From assembly GCA_021791345.1 (NCBI GenBank), contig JAJYWT010000028.1, positions 1-9,293 of the forward strand: a DNA stretch of 9,293 bases, written 5' to 3'. The position numbers and the translations under genes were made by a program. Within the stretch, counting starts at the first letter, position 1. Every line of letters starts with the position of its first letter. The stretch comes from a bacterium (GTDB taxonomy: Bacteria > Chloroflexota > Dormibacteria > UBA8260 > Bog-877). The notes beneath the pieces were generated by a model. It had not been told where the DNA came from. It searched no databases and worked only from the letters and a program-made list of their open reading frames with translations. Below are positions 1 to 6,685 of the stretch, one piece after another.

Positions 1-35
1 CCACGCACGGTCTGGTACACGGAGGCCTCGCTCAT
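1..35 (-). CDS. istB: IstB-like helper ATPase of the IS21 element, N-terminal fragment
   Basis: Only 11 codons are visible (MSEASVYQTVR); the gene runs out of the window. IstB is the AAA+ ATPase that assists IstA in IS21 transposition. The call rests mainly on position: the ATG at 35-33 overlaps the istA stop codon as ATGA, the standard istA/istB arrangement, and a GGAGG (minus strand, 50-46) sits 10 bases upstream inside the end of istA. No ATPase motif is in view, so identity is inferred from context and length of the family cannot be checked. Confidence 0.7.
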   Translation of the reverse strand, partial: MSEASVYQTVR

Positions 36-1366
36 CGCCATCCCGCCTCCACCAACTGGGAGTAGGCGTCGAGGTCAACCACAACCTCGGGGCCCAGCCC
101 CGCCAGCAACTTCTCCGCCTCGGCCCGTGCGGTGGCTCCCGGTGGGTAGTTGCCCTTGCGGTCGCACGGGGCCTTGGAGGTGAACTGGGCCAGCACCACC
201 TCCTCCAGCGCCGCCGCCTGCTCTTGGCTCCGCACCACCGCCCCCGAGCCTCTCGGTGCCAGCCGGCGGCTCGCCAGCAGTACCCCGGACGGCGCATGGA
301 TCTCCAGGCTGTTGGTCCCCAGTCGGTGCCGCAGCCGCAGCTCCACTCCCGTCAACCCCGGTGGCACCCCATACCGGTTGCCGCGAAAGGCCACCGTGGC
401 ATTGGCAGCCACGGGCGCCACAGTCTCGATCTGGGCCGGGTAGGGCACTGGCGGCAGGGCCCGCAACGGCTCCGTTCCCGCCAGCTCGCCCACCGTCGGC
501 CACGCTGCCCGGCTGCCGCCCTCAGGAGGGTCGAGCAGCTTGCCAGGGGGCCGCAGACGCTGGTCCGCGATGGTGGCGCAGAAGGTGTCGAAGCTCACCT
601 GGGCGGCCTCCAGATCCACCGCCGTCATGGTCCTCCACCACCTCCCGCACGAGAAGCGCACCGCCGCTTCGACCACCCCTTTCCGATTCCCGCGCCGGGG
701 AGGACAAGGCGCCACGATCGCCCCGTAGTGCTTGGCCACCGGGGCGAAGCTGGCCTGCACATCGCCAGTCCCCGGCACGATCACGGTCGCCAGTCGATCG
801 GTTCGCCACACCCGGGCCGTGCCGCCCAAGCGGTGCAGCACCGCGTCCATTGCCTCGATCAGGTGGGCTTGGTCCAAGTGCTCCGCCAGCACCCCCCGCA
901 CCTTCCCTGAGTACGACAGCGTGCCCAGCAGGATGTTGGCCGTCCCTCCCCACGGGGCACGCCTGTGGAACCAGTCCCACTGGATCTCCTCCCCCGGCGG
1001 ATGGGAGATCTCGATGTATTCCCGCCCCTTCACCCCGGCGCACGCCTCACAGTGCGGCCGCAACCCCGTCTGCCGCAGCTGCCGCACGAAGCTCGGGTAG
1101 CTGCTCGGGTATCCCAGCCCGACCACCTCGTCGTACAGAGCCGTCGCCCAGATGTGGGCGTTGTCCGCGAACCGCCCTTGGAGGTAGGCCACGAACGGTC
1201 CGAGCCGGTCCGGCGCCGACCGCTGCCGCACCCTTGCCTCCCGATCACCCCTCAGGTGCGCCCGCACCGTCTTCCGGTCTCTTCCCAGGTGGCGGGCGAT
1301 GGCCGCGACCGACCACCCCCTCTCCCGTAGTGCACTCGCTTCCACGTCTTCTCCCCGTGTGATCAT
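32..1366 (-). CDS. istA: IS21-family transposase IstA
   Basis: A complete 444-residue DDE transposase. Residues about 18-38 (WSVAAIARHLGRDRKTVRAHL) form a helix-turn-helix. The catalytic core is visible as D131 in QWDWF, D190 in VWRTD and E233 in GVVEAAVRF; the D-to-E spacing of about 43 residues fits IS21-type integrase cores. Residues about 310-370 match the C-terminal beta-barrel-like region of IstA/Mu-type transposases (FRGNRYGVPPGL). The ATG at 1366 is preceded by AGAGGAG (1382-1376) at 9 bases, which supports this start. The stop overlaps the istB start. All three catalytic acids are present with no frameshift, so the gene looks intact and the element could be active if istB and the far end are whole. 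Confidence 0.93.
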   Translation of the reverse strand: MITRGEDVEASALRERGWSVAAIARHLGRDRKTVRAHLRGDREARVRQRSAPDRLGPFVAYLQGRFADNAHIWATALYDEVVGLGYPSSYPSFVRQLRQTGLRPHCEACAGVKGREYIEISHPPGEEIQWDWFHRRAPWGGTANILLGTLSYSGKVRGVLAEHLDQAHLIEAMDAVLHRLGGTARVWRTDRLATVIVPGTGDVQASFAPVAKHYGAIVAPCPPRRGNRKGVVEAAVRFSCGRWWRTMTAVDLEAAQVSFDTFCATIADQRLRPPGKLLDPPEGGSRAAWPTVGELAGTEPLRALPPVPYPAQIETVAPVAANATVAFRGNRYGVPPGLTGVELRLRHRLGTNSLEIHAPSGVLLASRRLAPRGSGAVVRSQEQAAALEEVVLAQFTSKAPCDRKGNYPPGATARAEAEKLLAGLGPEVVVDLDAYSQLVEAGWR

Positions 1367-1383
1367 GGGTTGGGACTCCTCTG

Positions 1384-1408
1384 GCTGACCGGCTACAACA
1401 CCGTCAGC
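1384..1408 (-). promoter_or_regulatory. Stem-loop next to the istA ribosome binding site
   Basis: Perfect 6-bp arms GCTGAC (1384-1389) and GTCAGC (1403-1408) enclose a 13-base loop. In the istA transcript this stem ends one base before the AGAGGAG Shine-Dalgarno sequence, so it could influence ribosome access. The inverted repeat is directly visible; any role in translation control is inference. Confidence 0.35.
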
Positions 1409-1440
1409 TTGGGGGGTCCTATTCCTTTCTCCGACCTCTT

Positions 1441-1466
1441 CTGAGCTGGCCCTCGGGCCAGCTCAG
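1441..1466 (-). promoter_or_regulatory. Strong hairpin in the istA leader
   Basis: A perfect 11-bp inverted repeat, CTGAGCTGGCC (1441-1451) and GGCCAGCTCAG (1456-1466), closes on a 4-base loop. It lies between the terminal repeats of the element and istA, and has no T-run on either side, so it is not a canonical terminator. In several insertion sequences an RNA hairpin at this position limits transposase expression from transcripts entering from outside. That role is plausible here because the upstream mmpL operon is transcribed towards istA. Confidence 0.55.
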
Positions 1467-1468
1467 GG

Positions 1469-1511
1469 GTGGGGAATTTCGATGATCGAAAGTGGGGAGT
1501 TTCAGATGATC
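1469..1511 (-). repeat. Tandem terminal repeats of the IS21 element (transposase binding sites)
   Basis: Two near-identical direct repeats are seen on the plus strand: GTGGGGAATTTCGATGATC at 1469-1487 and GTGGGGAGTTTCAGATGATC at 1492-1511. They differ by one substitution and a one-base insertion, and start 23 bases apart, about two helical turns. Multiple repeats of this size at each end are typical of IS21-family elements and are the expected IstA binding sites. Confidence 0.8.
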
Positions 1512-1588
1512 CTCAGCACGGTACAAACCACCCTAATGTTCGCTGGACAAGAGCCGGGATGCCCGGCGCTGGGGGAGAGGCGCTCGAG

Positions 1589-1609
1589 CTCCCCTCCTCC
1601 TCCGGGGAG
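1589..1609 (-). terminator. Possible weak terminator after the MMPL gene
   Basis: Immediately beyond the transporter stop codon, arms CTCCCC (1589-1594) and GGGGAG (1604-1609) flank a 9-base loop. The stem is GC-only apart from one pair and directly abuts the stop, but no T-run follows on the minus strand. It may slow or end transcription; without the T-run this is a tentative call. The remaining 70 bases up to the IS end (1519-1588) hold nothing else I recognise. Confidence 0.3.
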
Positions 1610-3907
1610 TCAGGGAGTTGGGGTCGATGAGTGTGTGAGATCTCGCGGGGCTCGTCCCCTTGAGCTCGGCCACCAGTTCCAGCGACCGACAATGACAACC
1701 GTCGAGGGCACCAGCAGCGTGCGGACCAAGAAGGTGTCCATGAGAATCCCGATAGCCAACCCGAAGCCGATGTCCTGGATCTCCGATCCATTGGGGCCGC
1801 TGCCACCGGAGAAGGCGAGCACGGCGAACGTGCCGGCCAGCACCAGCCCGGCCGATGTCACGGTTGGCCCGGTCAGCCTTATCGCTCGAATCACGGCTTC
1901 GCGAAGAGGGAGACCGGCGTTCTCCTCGCGGATCCGGGTTATGACCAGGATGTTGTAGTCCTCACCGAGCGCTAGCAGGAAGATGAACATCAGGAACGGC
2001 AGGAGGAAGGTCAGGCCGGTGGTGCCTCCGAGGTCGATGAACACCAAGACTGCGGCTCCCAGGGCGGCCAGGTACGAGAGCACCACACTGGCGATCAGGT
2101 ACGTAGGCGCGACCACGCTGCGCAGCAGAAGCCCCAGCAGCAACGCTATCGCCAGCACCGCCAGGGGGACGACGTGGAGGAGATCCTGGTTGGAGAGAGC
2201 GCTCACGTCGGCCAGCGCGGCCGCCTCGCCGGCGACGCCATACTCCGTGGCCCCGGACGCGCGAGCCGCCCGCGCCAGCGTAGCACGGACGGCGGGAATC
2301 TCCGCCATGGCGGCGGTGGAGCTGGCCGGCCCGGCTGCCAGGCTGGCTTCGAACTGCACGGTCCGCCCGCTTGAGCTCACAAGCGGCGCAGTCGCCCGAT
2401 ATGCGTTGTAGATGGCTGGCGGGAGGGACACAGCCGCACGTGAAACGGGCGGGAGGGCCCCTGGCGGGCCCAGGGTGGTGTGCAGACTGGACAGCTCAGC
2501 TGGTGTCAGCGGCTTTCCGTTGGGGTCCAGCGGCCCCAGCAAGCGTTTGAATTCCCCGCTTCCGCTCAGGACCCTCTGGGCTCGAAGCAAGACTTCGGGG
2601 TCAGACCAGACCGAGGTGGGGAACCGGAGGATGAGGTTGCTGGGGCTGGCAGCCGTCTGCGGGAAATAGCGAGCCAGGACGGCATCGCCCTTTGCCGCCT
2701 CGGTTCCAATGGGAGCCGTCGCCGTCCCCTGGTAGCCGGCCGCCCGGAACCCCGTCGCCGCGACGGCCAGCGCGCCGAAGACCACCACGCCGGTCATCAG
2801 CGTGAGCCTCGGTCTGGCCACAACGCGCGCCGCCACACGGCCCCACAGGCCCGGGCGGACCAGGCCCGGGCGGATCTGGGTCGGCCAGAAGACCGCTTTC
2901 CCAAAGATCGCCAACAGGGCCGGCAGCAGCGTCAGGCCCGCCATGAGCATCACGGCGACTCCCACGGCAAGGGGTACTCCCAAGTCGTGGTACAAGCCGA
3001 ATGTGGCCGCTAACAGTGTGAGCAGGGCCAGGATCACGGTGCCCGCCGAGGCGGTGATAGACTCCCCAACCCGGCTGAGCGCGCCGACGATGGCCTCGCC
3101 GGGGTCCTGTCCTGTTTGCAGCTCCTCGCGGACTCGGAAGACCAGGAAGAGCCCGTAATCGGTGCCGGCGCCAAGGATCAAGACGATCAGGAGCACCTGG
3201 GTCACCTGGGAGATCTGCAGACCAGCAGCTCCCAGCCAGCCGATCAGGCTGCTGGCCAGGGCCAGGGCGAAGACCGCTGGCAGCAGCGTCAGCAGGGGGG
3301 CGAGAACAGAGCGGTAGACGATCAGAAGTAGGACCACGATGAAGAGGATCGAGAGCAGCTGGACCTCGCGGCTGGTGCTCTTCGCCGCCGCCTGGTCGGC
3401 CGCTGCGGTGGCCACTTGGCCGGCGACGTCCAGGCTGAGTCCCGAAGGTGGTCGCGCCGACCCAAGGGTGGCCTGAATGCTGGCCACCAATTGCTTGGCC
3501 GCCTCCTGATTGGACTGGGAGAGGGTTGCGGAGATCACCACCTGGGCGGCCCGACCGTCCGGGGAGATTGCGAGTTCTCGGACTGAGACGACCTGGGGTA
3601 CCCGCTCGGCCAGAGCGACCTCCCGGGCAATCGCGGCTTGGTCGCCGGCTGTGAGCGGACCCGCCGCTCGAGATGCGACCACCACGACCTGACCTACACC
3701 CTTCTTGATTCCCAGAGGACCAGCAAGGCTGGCTGCTCTTACGCTCGGGGCTGTCGCGGGAAGGAAGTCGCTGTTACTGGTGTCAACCTGGCTGGCCAGT
3801 GACGGGAGCAGACGTCCAGCCGCCAGTGTGCCCACCAGCCAGATCACCACGATTGGCCAGGGGTGCCTTACCACCAGCCGTCCCAGGCGTAGGAAGACGG
3901 TGCTCAA
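1610..3907 (-). CDS. MMPL-family (RND superfamily) membrane exporter
   Basis: About 765 residues with the full MMPL plan: TM1 (about 20-37 counted from the GTG at 3913), an extracytoplasmic loop, five TMs (about 186-335), then TM7 (370-388), a second loop and five TMs (about 580-735), 12 in all. The paired signature motifs are GTDYGLF (D252, Y253) and GEDYNIL (D652, Y653), matching the Asp-Tyr pairs that relay protons in MmpL3, so a proton-driven exporter is expected. Family substrates include lipids, siderophores, polyketides and drugs; none can be assigned here. The first in-frame GTG (3913) touches the GGGAGG with no spacer, whereas TTG at 3907 lies 6 bases after it, so TTG is preferred. 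It follows the marR gene after a few bases and is surely co-transcribed with it. The C-terminus is complete despite the IS just beyond. Confidence 0.93.
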   Translation of the reverse strand: MSTVFLRLGRLVVRHPWPIVVIWLVGTLAAGRLLPSLASQVDTSNSDFLPATAPSVRAASLAGPLGIKKGVGQVVVVASRAAGPLTAGDQAAIAREVALAERVPQVVSVRELAISPDGRAAQVVISATLSQSNQEAAKQLVASIQATLGSARPPSGLSLDVAGQVATAAADQAAAKSTSREVQLLSILFIVVLLLIVYRSVLAPLLTLLPAVFALALASSLIGWLGAAGLQISQVTQVLLIVLILGAGTDYGLFLVFRVREELQTGQDPGEAIVGALSRVGESITASAGTVILALLTLLAATFGLYHDLGVPLAVGVAVMLMAGLTLLPALLAIFGKAVFWPTQIRPGLVRPGLWGRVAARVVARPRLTLMTGVVVFGALAVAATGFRAAGYQGTATAPIGTEAAKGDAVLARYFPQTAASPSNLILRFPTSVWSDPEVLLRAQRVLSGSGEFKRLLGPLDPNGKPLTPAELSSLHTTLGPPGALPPVSRAAVSLPPAIYNAYRATAPLVSSSGRTVQFEASLAAGPASSTAAMAEIPAVRATLARAARASGATEYGVAGEAAALADVSALSNQDLLHVVPLAVLAIALLLGLLLRSVVAPTYLIASVVLSYLAALGAAVLVFIDLGGTTGLTFLLPFLMFIFLLALGEDYNILVITRIREENAGLPLREAVIRAIRLTGPTVTSAGLVLAGTFAVLAFSGGSGPNGSEIQDIGFGLAIGILMDTFLVRTLLVPSTVVIVGRWNWWPSSRGRAPRDLTHSSTPTP

Positions 3908-3913
3908 AACCAC

Positions 3914-3920
3914 CCTCCCT
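3914..3920 (-). promoter_or_regulatory. Ribosome binding site that decides the MMPL start
   Basis: The minus strand reads AGGGAGG between the marR stop (3925-3923) and the transporter. A GTG follows directly without spacing; two codons later TTG (3907-3905) has a normal 6-base spacer. This favours the TTG as the true initiation codon. Confidence 0.55.
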
Positions 3921-3922
3921 GT

Positions 3923-4507
3923 TCAGCCGCCGGTGGGCAGAGGATGAGCTCCGGCCTCGGCCCTGACACCGCTGGGGGGGTTGGTGGCCGGGGCGTCGAC
4001 AAGTGGCGCGGGCTGGCGGGCCAACTCCTGCACCAGGACATTGAGGCCCTCCAACAGCACCTCCCCCTGCTGACGGCCGAGCCGGTCGAGTGTTCGTTGG
4101 AGTGGTTGGAGGTGAGTGTTCACCACCTGGAGAACCTCGTCGGATCGGCTCTGCCTGACAGATACCAAGGTGCGGCGGTGGTCGGCCGCGTCCTCTCTGC
4201 GCTCCAACAGTCCAGCGTCAGCCAGCTGGGTGACGACCAGGCTGGTAGTAGTCAGGGCCACGCCGAGCCTCTCGGTCAGAGCAGACACGCTCAAGGGTCC
4301 ATGGAGTACAACTTGGGTGAGGGCAGCAACGTGGCGCGGCGCCAGCGGAGCCCCAGCTCGTGAGGCGGACGCCGTGTGCGCGAACCCGCGCTGTCGTCGT
4401 TCTGCCTGAGCGACCCTGACCAGGGCCAGGAGAAGTTGATCTGCATCGGGGGGGTGAGGCCCTGACGCCGGAGCCGCGCCCTTGCCAGAACCTTTTGGCA
4501 TGTACAC
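3923..4507 (-). CDS. MarR-family transcriptional regulator
   Basis: A 194-residue winged-helix protein, slightly longer than most MarR proteins because of disordered tails rich in Pro, Gly and Ala at both ends. Residues about 54-117 hold the DNA-binding fold: PLAPRHVAALTQVVLHGPLSVSALTERLGV, a recognition helix at TTTSLVVTQLADAGLLER, and a charged wing EDAADHRRTLVSV with the D-x-R pattern usual in the family. Helices at 120-165 would dimerise. It is first in an operon with an MMPL exporter, so it most likely represses its own operon and is released by a ligand or by thiol oxidation; there is no cysteine in the protein, so an OhrR-like Cys sensor is unlikely. The start is GTG 4507 or ATG 4501. 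Neither has a Shine-Dalgarno sequence, which suggests leaderless translation. Confidence 0.88.
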   Translation of the reverse strand: MYMPKGSGKGAAPASGPHPPDADQLLLALVRVAQAERRQRGFAHTASASRAGAPLAPRHVAALTQVVLHGPLSVSALTERLGVALTTTSLVVTQLADAGLLERREDAADHRRTLVSVRQSRSDEVLQVVNTHLQPLQRTLDRLGRQQGEVLLEGLNVLVQELARQPAPLVDAPATNPPSGVRAEAGAHPLPTGG

Positions 4508-4520
4508 TATTTTGATAGTA
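4501..4520 (-). promoter_or_regulatory. Putative marR operator and -10 region
   Basis: An AT-rich dyad, ACTAT-N4-ATAGT (4506-4519), overlaps the marR start in otherwise GC-rich DNA. The minus-strand TACTAT (4520-4515) would serve as a -10 box, placing transcription initiation close to GTG 4507. I see no good -35. A short dyad across the promoter of a marR gene is the usual site of autorepression; the binding itself is inferred. Confidence 0.45.
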
Positions 4521-4898
4521 ACACCGTTGACCCAGGGCCGCGGCTGGTTCCGCAGAGGCAGGACTTGGGTGCGCCGACTCCTGACGCGGTCCCGCGGCTG
4601 GCGTTGAGAACCTCAGTTGGGTGACCTCACCCAGTCGGCGAAGACCCCAGGCGGCAGTCACTGCGGAGCCAATGCCCGCTGCTCCAACATAGGAGCGGAC
4701 GACACTCGTGGAATCTATGGCCCCCAGGGACCGTCGCTGAGTCCGCTTCGAACCATTGACTCCAGGCGGCCTGGCGCTCGTCCTGGCGGCGGTCCTGGCT
4801 CCGCCATGGACCCCTGGACCCGTACGACCGCTGGATCCGCCGCGACCCAAGCCATTCCCCAGCGACGCTGCCGGGCGCATTCCCCCAGCAGCGCACCC
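4508..4898. other. Non-coding gap between the lipoprotein and marR
   Basis: Open frames here are Arg-, Gly- and Pro-rich shadows without ribosome binding sites. No clear rho-independent terminator follows the lipoprotein gene, so the upstream ABC operon could read into marR. Visible structure: the marR start dyad at the left edge, the 16-bp dyad at 4618-4633, and a 10-bp direct repeat CCGCGGCTGG at 4538-4547 and 4592-4601, spaced by 54 bases. I recognise no RNA gene. Confidence 0.6.
4618..4633. promoter_or_regulatory. 16-bp dyad, possible operator upstream of marR
   Basis: TGGGTGACCTCACCCA has 7-bp arms and only a 2-base centre, too short to form a good RNA hairpin loop and so more like a protein-binding site. 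It lies 110 bases upstream of the marR start and 265 bases past the lipoprotein stop. Which protein binds is unknown; it does not resemble the AT-rich dyad at the marR start. Confidence 0.3.
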
Positions 4899-5357
4899 TC
4901 ACGGACTCGTGGTCGGTGATGGAGAGGGCTCAGCGGCGCGCCTTGGCCGAAGCGAGCGGCAGGCGGCTCGAGCCGCCTTGGCCTGGGCGGAACTCGGCGT
5001 GCCACCGGAGGAGGGCGAACTCGTCCCCGTCGGCTTGGCGGGCAGGCCGTGAGCGGCCAGGCAGGAGCGGTACACACGACGGGCACTGCGGGACCGAAGC
5101 GAGCGGCAGGCGGCTCGAGCGGCCTTGGCCTGGGCGGAACTCGGCGTACCGCCGGAGGAGGGCGAACTCGTCCCCGTCGGCTTGGCGGGCAGGCCGTGAG
5201 CGGCCAGGCAGGAGCGGTAGGCCTGCCCCGGCGCTGACGTGGCCTGCGCAGCTGGCGCCCTGGACAGTGACGAGTTGGCAGACCCACATGCGGTCAGCGC
5301 GATCCCCAGGGACAGGGTGGTCCCCAGCACAGCGAGGCGGACCGTCCACCGCCGCAT
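4899..5357 (-). CDS. Lipoprotein of two 42-residue Cys-containing repeats
   Basis: A 152-residue secreted lipoprotein. Residues 1-24 form a lipoprotein signal peptide: MRRWTVR, a hydrophobic stretch, then the lipobox LTAC with C24 as the lipidated cysteine. After a Ser/Ala linker come two copies of a 42-residue unit (47-88 and 96-137), identical in sequence, each starting YRSCLAAHGLPA and ending AARAACRSLR, with two cysteines per unit (C50, C84, C99, C133) that could form disulfides. The tail is Pro/Ser-rich. It is the last gene of the ABC export operon. The reading frame is open to a GTG at 5456 that overlaps the permease stop as GTGA, adding 33 residues before the signal peptide; ATG 5357 is chosen because it gives a proper signal peptide. 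Neither start has a good ribosome binding site. The CLxxHG...ACrsLrP pattern resembles small actinobacterial lipoproteins of unknown function; this is recall, not a search. Confidence 0.8.
   Translation of the reverse strand: MRRWTVRLAVLGTTLSLGIALTACGSANSSLSRAPAAQATSAPGQAYRSCLAAHGLPAKPTGTSSPSSGGTPSSAQAKAARAACRSLRSRSARRVYRSCLAAHGLPAKPTGTSSPSSGGTPSSAQAKAARAACRSLRPRRAAEPSPSPTTSP
4947..5219 (-). repeat. 147-bp-period tandem duplication inside the lipoprotein gene
   Basis: Two 126-bp units (4947-5072 and 5094-5219) are separated by 21 bases. By eye they differ at only three positions, all at third codon positions and synonymous (Ala GCG/GCC and two adjacent Gly codons). The period is exactly 49 codons, so the frame is kept. 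The near identity points to a recent duplication or to ongoing gene conversion between the units. Confidence 0.9.
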
Positions 5358-5452
5358 GGTGGCTGATCTCGCAGCGGGTGCGAGGCCAGGCCCGCAGGGT
5401 GGCTCTGGAACCTCGCCCTCCCGACCCCAGGCGGGTGGGTTGGCTGAGCGAG

Positions 5453-6685
5453 TCACGCGCTGCGCAGTGCCTCGATCGGTGAGAGCCGGGCGGCCCTGGC
5501 AGCTGGATAAACGCCGAAGCCCAGGCCGATCCCGACCGCGACCACCACCGCTCCGACCACGGCCGGTGGTGAGATGACGATGGGCGCATGCAACAGTGGT
5601 GGAGCCAGCAGCGAACCGCCCACACCCAGGCCCACGCCGAGCACGCCGCCGGCCAGGCCCAGGAGGGATGCCTCGATCAGGAACTGCCGCAGGATCACAC
5701 CGGGCGTTGCTCCCAGGGCCTTGCGCAGACCGATCTCCTGGACCCGCTCCGACACCGACACCAGCATGATGTTCATCACCCCTATCCCGCCCACCAGCAG
5801 CGCTATGGCGGCAATGCCCCCCAGCAGCACCGTCATGGTCTGGGAGACCGAGCTGGCGGTCGCGAGCAGGCTGGTCTGGGGGGTGATTGTGAAGTCGGCG
5901 GCTCTTGCGGTGGGCAGCTGGTGGAGCTCAAGCAGCAGGCTGTCGGCCTCCTGGTAAGCGGCGCTCATGGAGGTCGGGCCGGTGGCTGACAGGAGGATCT
6001 GCGAGAGGCTCTGCGCGTACGGCCCCCGGGAGCCGAAGATGCCCTCGGCCACGGAGATCGGGATGACCACCAGATTGTCTTGGTTGGCGTTGGCCGACGA
6101 GCCCGCCTCATTCAGCTCGCCGACCACAGCGAAGGGCACGCCATTGACCGTGATGGCGCGGCCGACGGCTCGGGATGTGGGAAAGAGGTTCTGTGCCACC
6201 TCCGTGCCGATCAGGGCCACATGGGCCTGGGTCTGCACGTCCGCGGCAGTGAAGGGTTGCCCCAACACAACCTGACGGTCGCGGATGGCGAGGTAGGCGG
6301 GCGTGGTGCCGACGACAGGGGCCGTCCAGGTGTTGGTCCCTGCCGTCAGGGACCCGGTGCGCTGCAGGACTGGAGCGACCCGGCTGATCTGCGGACAGTC
6401 AGTCGCAGTCCCCAGGGCATTGGCGTCCGCCAGGGTCAGTGTGCTGGCCGACCCCAGGCCGCCGCTCACCCCCGCTGTGGTCACTGAGCCCGGGGTCACG
6501 ATGAGCATGTTGGTCCCGAGCGCCGAGATCGCGCTGCCCACCTGAGCCTGGGCCCCCTCGCCCAGGCCCACGGTCAGGATCACGGCGGCGATGCCGATCA
6601 GCAGCCCCAGTACTGTGAGAATGGAGCGGCTGCGCCTCTCGAGGAGGCTGTCCAGGGCGCCCCGGGCGAGGTCCAACCAGCTCAT
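5453..6685 (-). CDS. MacB/FtsX-type ABC transporter permease
   Basis: A 410-residue permease with the four-TM plan of MacB-type (type VII) exporters: TM1 at about 21-42, a large extracytoplasmic domain (about 45-275), then TM2 (283-309), TM3 (332-358) and TM4 (373-393). Signatures are GVMNIMLVSVSERVQEIGLRKALGA (302-326) and the C-terminal YPAARAARLSPIEALR. In MacB the ATPase is fused; here it is the separate upstream gene, as in Gram-positive YknYZ-like systems. Such pumps act by a mechanical pull on periplasmic or extracytoplasmic substrates such as peptides, toxins or lipoproteins. The ATG at 6685 overlaps the ATPase stop as ATGA; there is no clear ribosome binding site, so translation is probably coupled. 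The stop overlaps the GTG of the lipoprotein frame. Confidence 0.93.
   Translation of the reverse strand: MSWLDLARGALDSLLERRSRSILTVLGLLIGIAAVILTVGLGEGAQAQVGSAISALGTNMLIVTPGSVTTAGVSGGLGSASTLTLADANALGTATDCPQISRVAPVLQRTGSLTAGTNTWTAPVVGTTPAYLAIRDRQVVLGQPFTAADVQTQAHVALIGTEVAQNLFPTSRAVGRAITVNGVPFAVVGELNEAGSSANANQDNLVVIPISVAEGIFGSRGPYAQSLSQILLSATGPTSMSAAYQEADSLLLELHQLPTARAADFTITPQTSLLATASSVSQTMTVLLGGIAAIALLVGGIGVMNIMLVSVSERVQEIGLRKALGATPGVILRQFLIEASLLGLAGGVLGVGLGVGGSLLAPPLLHAPIVISPPAVVGAVVVAVGIGLGFGVYPAARAARLSPIEALRSA

Larger units (their letters stand above)
1..1518 (-). mobile_element. IS21-family insertion sequence, istA-proximal end
   Basis: One end of an IS21-like element is present: the terminus, leader, full istA and the first codons of istB. 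The outer end is placed near 1518, where the minus strand reads TGCTGAGGATCATC and then runs through two tandem copies of a GATCATC(T)GAAAYTCCCCAC repeat. IS21 elements usually start with TG and carry multiple terminal repeats bound by the transposase, so the TG at 1518-1517 is the likely first base pair. The other end and the target-site duplication are outside the window, so the exact boundary is inferred. The element lies just downstream of the MMPL transporter gene and in the same orientation, without interrupting that gene. Confidence 0.85.

Noticed and set aside
32..1366. Large plus-strand frames opposite istA (for example 256-1362)
   Set aside because: They are Pro/Arg-rich antisense frames caused by high G+C; the minus strand carries clear DDE and helix-turn-helix motifs.
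4627..4902. A 91-codon minus-strand frame in the lipoprotein-marR gap
   Set aside because: Low-complexity Arg/Gly/Ser composition, no ribosome binding site, and no family resemblance; overlapping frames of similar length exist on both strands.
4947..5219. CRISPR-like or phage attachment repeat
   Set aside because: There are only two long units, in frame with a coding sequence and with synonymous differences, so this is a protein-domain duplication.
4916..5625. Long overlapping frames on both strands across the lipoprotein repeats
   Set aside because: They are shadows of the real lipoprotein frame; the apparent repeated peptides in them come from the 147-bp DNA repeat. Only one frame has a signal peptide and lipobox.
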